Below, one piece after another: positions 30,421 through 35,161 of a DNA stretch of 35,161 bases. Both the position numbers and the translations under genes were made by a program. The stretch comes from Actinomycetota bacterium (GTDB taxonomy: Bacteria > Actinomycetota > Acidimicrobiia > IMCC26256 > VFJJ01). Below the pieces are notes generated by a model. It saw nothing but the letters and a program-made list of their open reading frames with translations. It was not told the origin of the DNA and did not search any database. Where the stretch lies: assembly GCA_009886115.1 (NCBI GenBank), contig VFJJ01000139.1:1-35161 (forward strand), given 5' to 3'. Position 1 is the first letter of the stretch. Each line of letters opens with the position of its first letter.

Positions 30421-32601
30421 TCACACCGTGAACGCTCTCGACGTGGCGTTGAGAACGCCGTCCTTGGTACGGAGATCGAGCGTGATCGTGTAGTCGCCGG
30501 CGACGAGGCCCGGGTACGCGCGACCGTTGTTCATGTCGAATGCGTGATCGGCGCCCCAGCACTCGGGAGGTGAGAGCGACCATCCGCCGTTCTCAGTTGC
30601 CGGGATCTCGGTGAAGCTCACCGGTCCGGTCACGGCCCATCGTGAGTCGGCACAACGATCGGAGCCGGCAGCGACGAACCGAGCCGTGTTGCGGGCGCTC
30701 GACAGCGTCGTCGTGATGCCCGAGAGCGCGGGTTTCAGCGTGAAGGCCTGTGACCGCTCGCCGATCTGGCCGAAACTGTCGCGCACCTCGAGCTTGACGA
30801 CGAAGTTGCCTCCACGAAGGGCTGCGACGATCTCGGCCGTGCTGAAGATGTGGTCCTGTGGCCAGCAACCACCGGACGGGATGGCCCATCCACCGTTCTG
30901 CGACGGCGAGATCTGCTGGAAGCTCACCGGTCCGGTGACGGTCCAACGGGAATCGGTGCATCGGGAGGCCTGGGGTGCGGTGACGTCGGCCCGGGTGGTG
31001 CCCAGACTCACGATGAGGCTGCCGACGACCGGCGGCGTCGGCGTCGGCGCCGGTGCGGCGGCGGGTGGCGGTGAGACCGGAGCGGGCCCTGGGGATGGCG
31101 GTGGCGGCGGTGGCCCGGGTGGTGCGGGTGGGTTCGGACTTGACGATGACACCGTTGGAGCCCCGGGGACCGGTGGCACCGGCGGCGAGGTCCCCGACGG
31201 CGAGGTCACGGACGGCGAGGTCCCCGACGGAGCTGACGGTGATCCCGATTCGTCGGGCAAGGGTGAGGGCGAAGCCGAAGCCGAGTCCGAGTCCGAGTCG
31301 GCGGGCGCCTGAGATCCGCGCCGCGGCGGTGGCGCGGTGAGCGTGGGAACGGTTCCCACCGTCGTGGGGCCGGTGTCCGCTGTGGAGAGCGTCGTGATCG
31401 ATGCCTCGCCGACGGTACCGGTGCTCGTCGTGGTGCTGGACGATGCGGCAGCGACGGGCTGAGCGTTGGTCTTGGTGCCCGTTGAGATCGTGGAGTCACC
31501 ATTGCCCGCGAGCAGGAGCGCCAAGGCCGCCGTCCCCACGACGAGCGCACCCGCCAGCGCGCCGAGGACCGCCTTGTGCCGCCGCCGTGACCGCGCCGGA
31601 GCTCCTTGTGCCGGGGCTCCTTCTGCCGGTCGCGGCGCAGCGTCGATCGCGGGCAGGGAAGGGACGATCGTGGGCAGGGTGACCGGGGCGACGATCGCGG
31701 CCGCGGTCCCGGCCGCGCCGAGAGCAGATGCTCCGACAGCGGTGGCGGTGAACACGGGTGTGGCTGCTCGGCCGTGGTCGTGCTCGATGGCGAGCAGCAT
31801 GTCGACCACGTCGGATGCCCGTTGGGGACGCGCCGCCGGATTCTTGGCCATCAGCCGCTCGACGAGGCCGGCCACGGGCTCGGGGACCCCGCGGGCGCGA
31901 AGATCGGGGACGGGATCGCTCACCACCCGCATGGCGACCTGGACGAACATCTCGTCGGTGGGGCGGAGGAACGCCGGTTCTCCTGCGAGGAGCGTGAACA
32001 TGGTCGATCCGAGCGAGTAGAGATCGGCCGCGACCTCTGCCTTGCCTCCCGTGATCACCTCCGGGGCCACGTGGGCCGGGCTGCCGGTGATGACCCCGGT
32101 GGTGGTGCTGTGCGTGCCGTTGATGCCGGCGATCCCGAAGTCACCGAGCTTCACCCGCCCGAGGCGGTCGAGGAGAAGGTTCTCGGGCTTCACGTCTCGG
32201 TGGAGCACCCCGTGGCGATGGGCGGCCTCGAGTGCGTCGGCGGTCTGGATCCCGAGTTGCACGACCTCGGCCCAGGCCAAGGCACCTCGGGCTGCCAGAC
32301 GCTGGGCGATCGAACCCGCCGGGAGGTACTCCATCACGAGGAAGCCCGCGCCGCTGTCTGGTACCCGGCCGGCCTCGTAGACCGCCACCACGTTGGGGTG
32401 CCAGGTGAGCGCGGCCATCACCTCGCACTCACGGAGGAACCGCCGCATCATCGAGTCGTCGAGGTCGAATCGCATCAGCAGCTTGAGGGCCACCTCGCGC
32501 TGCAGCGACTCCTGCACCGCCCGGTAGACGATGGCGAATCCGCCGCGGCCGATCTCCTCGTGCACCGTGAAGCCGGGAATCTCCAGCCGATGCTCTGCCA
32601 T
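30421..32601 (-). CDS. Transmembrane Ser/Thr protein kinase with two novel extracellular repeats
   Basis: A 726-residue receptor-type kinase. The Gly loop is GRGGFAIV at 18-25 with Lys40, the catalytic loop is HRDVKPEN at 134-141, DFG is at 154-156 and the activation-loop end APE at 179-181. A juxtamembrane Ala/Pro linker leads to a single membrane helix at about 344-366 (VLGALAGALVVGTAALALLL), then a Ser/Thr/Pro-rich stalk (about 380-520). Two repeats follow (about 525-622 and 623-726), each with a CxDSRWxVTGPVSF block, NGGW and CW. No PASTA domain is present. The two Cys of each repeat could form a disulfide outside the cell. Each repeat ends in a PKD/Ig-like beta sandwich pattern (GDYTITLDLRTKDG). 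The ATG at 32601 follows a GGAGG Shine-Dalgarno. The ligand and the targets are unknown. Confidence 0.9.
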   Translation of the reverse strand: MAEHRLEIPGFTVHEEIGRGGFAIVYRAVQESLQREVALKLLMRFDLDDSMMRRFLRECEVMAALTWHPNVVAVYEAGRVPDSGAGFLVMEYLPAGSIAQRLAARGALAWAEVVQLGIQTADALEAAHRHGVLHRDVKPENLLLDRLGRVKLGDFGIAGINGTHSTTTGVITGSPAHVAPEVITGGKAEVAADLYSLGSTMFTLLAGEPAFLRPTDEMFVQVAMRVVSDPVPDLRARGVPEPVAGLVERLMAKNPAARPQRASDVVDMLLAIEHDHGRAATPVFTATAVGASALGAAGTAAAIVAPVTLPTIVPSLPAIDAAPRPAEGAPAQGAPARSRRRHKAVLGALAGALVVGTAALALLLAGNGDSTISTGTKTNAQPVAAASSSTTTSTGTVGEASITTLSTADTGPTTVGTVPTLTAPPPRRGSQAPADSDSDSASASPSPLPDESGSPSAPSGTSPSVTSPSGTSPPVPPVPGAPTVSSSSPNPPAPPGPPPPPPSPGPAPVSPPPAAAPAPTPTPPVVGSLIVSLGTTRADVTAPQASRCTDSRWTVTGPVSFQQISPSQNGGWAIPSGGCWPQDHIFSTAEIVAALRGGNFVVKLEVRDSFGQIGERSQAFTLKPALSGITTTLSSARNTARFVAAGSDRCADSRWAVTGPVSFTEIPATENGGWSLSPPECWGADHAFDMNNGRAYPGLVAGDYTITLDLRTKDGVLNATSRAFTV

Positions 32602-32618
32602 CGCTGACCCTCCACCCC

Positions 32619-32636
32619 GTTGGCTTGACGGCCAAC
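32619..32636 (-). promoter_or_regulatory. Leader hairpin close to the kinase ribosome-binding site
   Basis: GTTGGC (32619-32624) and GCCAAC (32631-32636) are 6-bp arms around a 6-base loop, 17 bp upstream of the kinase ATG. It may modulate translation, but the stem is short. Confidence 0.3.
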
Positions 32637-32679
32637 ACGGCGAATGGTGCAGCGTGGCGGACGATCAGGCAATCAGTGG

Positions 32680-32693
32680 TCCCCCCGGGGGGA
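32680..32693. promoter_or_regulatory. 14-bp perfect palindrome TCCCCCCGGGGGGA upstream of the kinase
   Basis: The palindrome is 79 bp upstream of the kinase start, in the 157-bp space after the GH26-like gene. It could be an operator or a structural element. The poly-C/poly-G composition makes chance or slippage possible. Confidence 0.3.
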
Positions 32694-32732
32694 TCGCCAG
32701 CTCGGGAGGACCGCGGCGTGGGGTGAGGACGT

Positions 32733-32756
32733 GCTCAAGGGCTCAAGGGCTCAAGG
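32733..32756. repeat. Three tandem 8-bp units GCTCAAGG
   Basis: Exact copies lie at 32733-32740, 32741-32748 and 32749-32756, immediately downstream of the GH26-like gene's stop (minus strand, 32759). Slippage-type expansion is the likely origin. No function is evident. Confidence 0.85.
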
Positions 32757-32758
32757 GC

Positions 32759-33751
32759 CTACCTGCCGAAGAGTTGCTTGAACATCGCTCGGCTCTGGGG
32801 GACGGGGATCTGGCGGCCGGAGTCGGGATCGGCAACGCCGAAGCCGGGCTGCTCCCAGAAGGCGTGCCACCACACGTTCCACGCCGGATCGGAGATGATC
32901 TCGTGCATCCGCTGGATGAACAGGGGATTGTCGCCGCCGCCGTGACACAGCCCGTCGGACTCGATGATCCAGAGCTCGAGGCCCCATTCGGGGAACGCCA
33001 GGTTCTTCTTGTGGGCCCGGGCGAAGTCACGCCAGAACACCAGGCCTCGTTCACCGTTCAGGATCTGGTCCCACACGGCGTCCTGCTCGGCCCGGGTGGG
33101 CGGGGCGTCGACGCCGGGCCGCCAACCGCGGTTGTACCAACCGTCGTAGACGTCGATACCGATCTCGTCGACCCATTGGTCGCCGGGATAGGCATCATCG
33201 GGATGGCGCAGCGCCTCGGTGCCGACGGTGGGGTTCCACTCGAACACGAAGCGCTGCCCAGGCGTCGCCCGCATCGCGTCGACCCAGCGTCGCCACGCGG
33301 TGATGAAATCTCCGACCTCGCTCTGGTCGACGCCGTAGTGGAACCAGTCGCCGTTGAACTCGTGTCCGCCCCGGAGGATGGCGTCCTCCTGGCCGCTGGC
33401 GACCAGGCGCTGGCCGAGCGTCCTGTAGTGCTGGTCGTACGCCCCACGGGCGGCCTCGGCCCACGAGCCGCCCTCGGGGAAGATTCCCGTCCCCCCGAGA
33501 ACCAAGCGGGCGTTGGGCATCTTGGCCCAGGCCTGGGCTTGCCAGTCGGGCCAGGTCTGGTTCGACCACGTGTCGATGTCCTCGTAGTCGAGCACGTACT
33601 CGACGGGCTTGCCCAGGTACTGCTGGTAGCTGCCCATCTGATCGATGCCCCACTGTCCCGGGCCGCGGTACACGCCGATGGGTCGCACGCAGCCCGTGAG
33701 TGACACCACGGCCAGTGCGATCGCCATGAATCCCAAGCGTTTCTTGAACAT
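32759..33751 (-). CDS. Secreted GH26-like glycoside hydrolase lipoprotein
   Basis: A 330-residue lipoprotein: Lys/Arg start, hydrophobic helix and lipobox LTGC with Cys21. The enzyme part has LRGGHEFNGDWFHYG, in which Glu131 is the likely acid/base of GH26 mannanase-like enzymes. FPEWGLELW with Glu255 is the likely nucleophile, and the WNP and DEIGIDVYDGWYN segments lie between. It would act on beta-mannans or related beta-1,3/1,4-glycans outside the membrane; the exact glycan is unknown. The ATG at 33751 has GGAGGG and 3-nt spacing, so the ATG at 33784 is not used. It precedes the receptor kinase by 157 bp, so both may belong to an envelope-sensing unit. Confidence 0.85.
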   Translation of the reverse strand: MFKKRLGFMAIALAVVSLTGCVRPIGVYRGPGQWGIDQMGSYQQYLGKPVEYVLDYEDIDTWSNQTWPDWQAQAWAKMPNARLVLGGTGIFPEGGSWAEAARGAYDQHYRTLGQRLVASGQEDAILRGGHEFNGDWFHYGVDQSEVGDFITAWRRWVDAMRATPGQRFVFEWNPTVGTEALRHPDDAYPGDQWVDEIGIDVYDGWYNRGWRPGVDAPPTRAEQDAVWDQILNGERGLVFWRDFARAHKKNLAFPEWGLELWIIESDGLCHGGGDNPLFIQRMHEIISDPAWNVWWHAFWEQPGFGVADPDSGRQIPVPQSRAMFKQLFGR

Positions 33752-33912
33752 CAACCCTCCGTTTCGCGGCGCGTCGGCAGACACGCGCGCTCCCGCTGGA
33801 CACGACCGCCGAGACGACGCTCACGCCCGCTGAGGGGGCATCGTCACGTCCCGGGCCCCGGCTGAAGCTGCGCGGGGTGAGATTGCAGTGTGCCGAACCG
33901 TTGGTTGCGTCG

Positions 33913-33924
33913 ACCCCTAGGGGT
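33913..33924. promoter_or_regulatory. 12-bp palindrome ACCCCTAGGGGT between divergent lipoprotein genes
   Basis: It is located 161 bp from the GH26-like start and 101 bp from the FKBP start, so a regulator bound here could reach both promoters. The CTAG core is rare in many bacterial genomes. Confidence 0.3.
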
Positions 33925-34012
33925 TCTCAACGTGAGGTGAAATCTCGAACGACCGCTGTGGTGGACGTGCGAGGTGTGCCGTCGCCGCGAACGGGCGACG
34001 ACCCGGCCGCGG

Positions 34013-34018
34013 TAACCT
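34013..34018 (+). promoter_or_regulatory. Leaderless-type -10 box (TAACCT) of the FKBP gene
   Basis: TAACCT ends 7 nt before the ATG at 34026. No Shine-Dalgarno precedes the ATG, which again fits leaderless transcription. Confidence 0.5.
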
Positions 34019-34025
34019 GGCGCAC

Positions 34026-34562
34026 ATGCCCACGAAACCCTTGCAGTTCCTCGCGTTCGCGCTCGTCACCGCTTCTCTCGCGGGCCTCGTGGCGTGCGGT
34101 GACGATGACGATGACACCAGCGCGGGATCGGACGCCACCGAGGCCGACTCGACCGCCCCCGCAGCGGGCTCGGACACCACCGCGGCCGACACCACCATCA
34201 AGCCGGTGATCGAGGCCAAGACCGCAGAACCCCCGGCCGAGCTCGTCATCACCGATCTCGTTGCCGGAGCCGGAGCCGAAGCCGTCCTCGGGTCCACCGT
34301 CGAGGTCCACTATGTCGGGGCGCACTACGCCACCGGCGAGCAGTTCGACGCTTCGTGGGACCGGGGTGCCACGTTCCCGCTCGTGCTGGGCGCCGGCCGG
34401 GTCATCCCGGGTTGGGAGCAGGGTCTCGTCGGCATGCTCGTGGGTGGCCGTCGTGAGCTGATCATCCCGCCGGCCCTGGCCTACGGGGCGGCGGGACGCC
34501 CGCCGGTGATCCAGCCCGACGAGACCTTGGTGTTCGTGATCGACCTCGTCTCGGTCTCCTGA
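34026..34562 (+). CDS. FKBP-type peptidyl-prolyl cis-trans isomerase lipoprotein
   Basis: A 178-residue lipoprotein with a signal peptide ending in VACG (lipid Cys24) and an acidic Thr/Asp-rich linker to about residue 70. A single FKBP domain follows: VEVHYVGAHYATGEQFDASW, FPLVLGAGRVIPGWEQGLVG, MLVGGRRELIIPPALAYG, and a final DETLVFVIDLVSVS strand. It should speed proline isomerisation in proteins outside the cytoplasmic membrane. The aromatic pocket residues typical of FKBPs (Tyr, Phe/Asp, Trp, Tyr) are present. The ATG at 34026 is the only sensible start and has a leaderless -10 box. It is separated by 137 bp from the aminotransferase and so is probably transcribed alone. Confidence 0.93.
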   Translation: MPTKPLQFLAFALVTASLAGLVACGDDDDDTSAGSDATEADSTAPAAGSDTTAADTTIKPVIEAKTAEPPAELVITDLVAGAGAEAVLGSTVEVHYVGAHYATGEQFDASWDRGATFPLVLGAGRVIPGWEQGLVGMLVGGRRELIIPPALAYGAAGRPPVIQPDETLVFVIDLVSVS

Positions 34563-34699
34563 GGCGATTCCGTCCGCCTGGTTTCGCGGGGAGACACTGC
34601 GTCACCAGCGCCGGTAGCGCGACCAGAACGACCAGCGCGCCAGCAGAACGACCTCTCGGCATCGAGGCATCGAGGCGTGGACTTGGGCAGACTCGCGGC

Positions 34700-35161
34700 A
34701 TGAGTAGCACCACGGCCTCCACCGGCGACTCCGCTCACGCCCGCCTCGTCGACCTCGCTCGGCGGCATCTCTGGATGCACATGGCGACGGCCGAGGCCGA
34801 TGGCGAGGCCATGGCGATCCTCACCCGGGGTGAGGGCTGCTACGTCTGGGACGACAGGGGCAAGCGCTATCTCGACGGCCTCGCCGGGCTCTTCGCCGTC
34901 AACGTGGGGCATGGTCGAGCCGAGCTGGCTGCCGCCGCCGGGAGCCAGGCCGGCGAGCTTCCGTTCTTCCCGATCTGGGGCAACGCCCATCCCCCGGCGA
35001 TCGAGCTCGCGGCGCGCCTGGCCGGGTTGGCGCCCGATCATCTGAACCGGGTCTTCTTCACCAGCGGAGGCTCGGAGGCCGTCGAGACGGCGTGGAAGCT
35101 GGCCCGCCAGTACTTCCGCGCCATCGGGCAGCCCAAGCGATCGAAGGTGATCGCCCGAAAC
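34700..35161 (+). CDS. Class III (omega) aminotransferase, N-terminal part (runs off the window)
   Basis: The 154 visible residues begin MSSTTASTGDSAHARLVDLA and continue with YVWDDRGKRYLDGLAGLFAV, NVGHGRAELAAAAGSQAGEL, FFPIWGNAHPPAIELAARLA and VFFTSGGSEAVETAWKLARQ. The SGGSEA-type PLP phosphate-binding turn and the dimer-interface segment identify class III PLP-dependent aminotransferases, the group that includes beta-alanine:pyruvate, putrescine and adenosylmethionine-8-amino-7-oxononanoate enzymes. The catalytic Lys lies beyond the window end, so the specificity is open. The ATG at 34700 follows without a strong Shine-Dalgarno. A GGCATCGA repeat (two units, about 34660-34676) precedes it. 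Confidence 0.88.
   Translation, partial: MSSTTASTGDSAHARLVDLARRHLWMHMATAEADGEAMAILTRGEGCYVWDDRGKRYLDGLAGLFAVNVGHGRAELAAAAGSQAGELPFFPIWGNAHPPAIELAARLAGLAPDHLNRVFFTSGGSEAVETAWKLARQYFRAIGQPKRSKVIARN

Overview
The window looks like chromosomal DNA from a high-GC actinobacterium. An acidimicrobial-type soil or marine lineage is my best guess, from gene content only. Supporting signs are GTG starts, dense short-spaced genes, leaderless-type -10 boxes, two cytochromes P450, a mycofactocin-type short-chain dehydrogenase, an F420-type nitroreductase, DUF35/thiolase pairs, a Ser/Thr kinase with an extracellular part, and several lipoproteins. No rRNA, tRNA, CRISPR array, integrase or complete insertion sequence is visible.

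Layout. 1-20 kb is a catabolic region for CoA-activated lipids or steroid-like compounds. It holds three SDRs, two extended NAD(P)-binding epimerase-like proteins, an ACAD10/11-like acyl-CoA dehydrogenase, an APH-fold kinase, a double-DUF35 protein followed by two thiolase-fold proteins without the usual nucleophilic Cys, two P450s, a cyclase-family hydrolase and a crotonase. Two wrecked genes lie inside it: an FAD dehydrogenase remnant (10332-11320) and a molybdopterin oxidoreductase remnant (11942-12700). They flank an intact F420-type nitroreductase.

20-21.3 kb is a scar zone. It has a DUF2889 gene, a probable YdeI-like remnant, the first codons of a RibD/DHFR-like gene with a perfect Shine-Dalgarno, and an imperfect 63-bp direct repeat.

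21.3-35.2 kb is more housekeeping-like. It has a large M16 lipoprotein peptidase, a DNA methyltransferase with an unusual C-terminal domain, a glutathione peroxidase, an ABC ATPase translationally coupled to an HrpB helicase, a Ser/Thr kinase with two unfamiliar extracellular repeats, a GH26-like lipoprotein, an FKBP lipoprotein and the start of a class III aminotransferase.

How the genes may work together (inference): the MFT-type SDR and P450 (12750-14954) would oxidise an alcohol or alkyl side chain. The DUF35/thiolase-fold operon (6923-10222) would cut a CoA-linked side chain by retro-aldol cleavage. The SDR, APH kinase and ACAD (2009-6124) resemble a split version of the ACAD10/11 route for 4-hydroxyacyl-CoAs.

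The most unusual DNA-level features are: a predicted G-quadruplex abutting a perfect 25-bp-arm palindrome between convergent genes (25781-25859); two copies of a 47-bp hairpin element placed just 3' of two unrelated genes; a LexA-box-like operator inside the promoter of a hendecad-repeat coiled-coil gene; and four TANNNT boxes 6-8 nt ahead of start codons.
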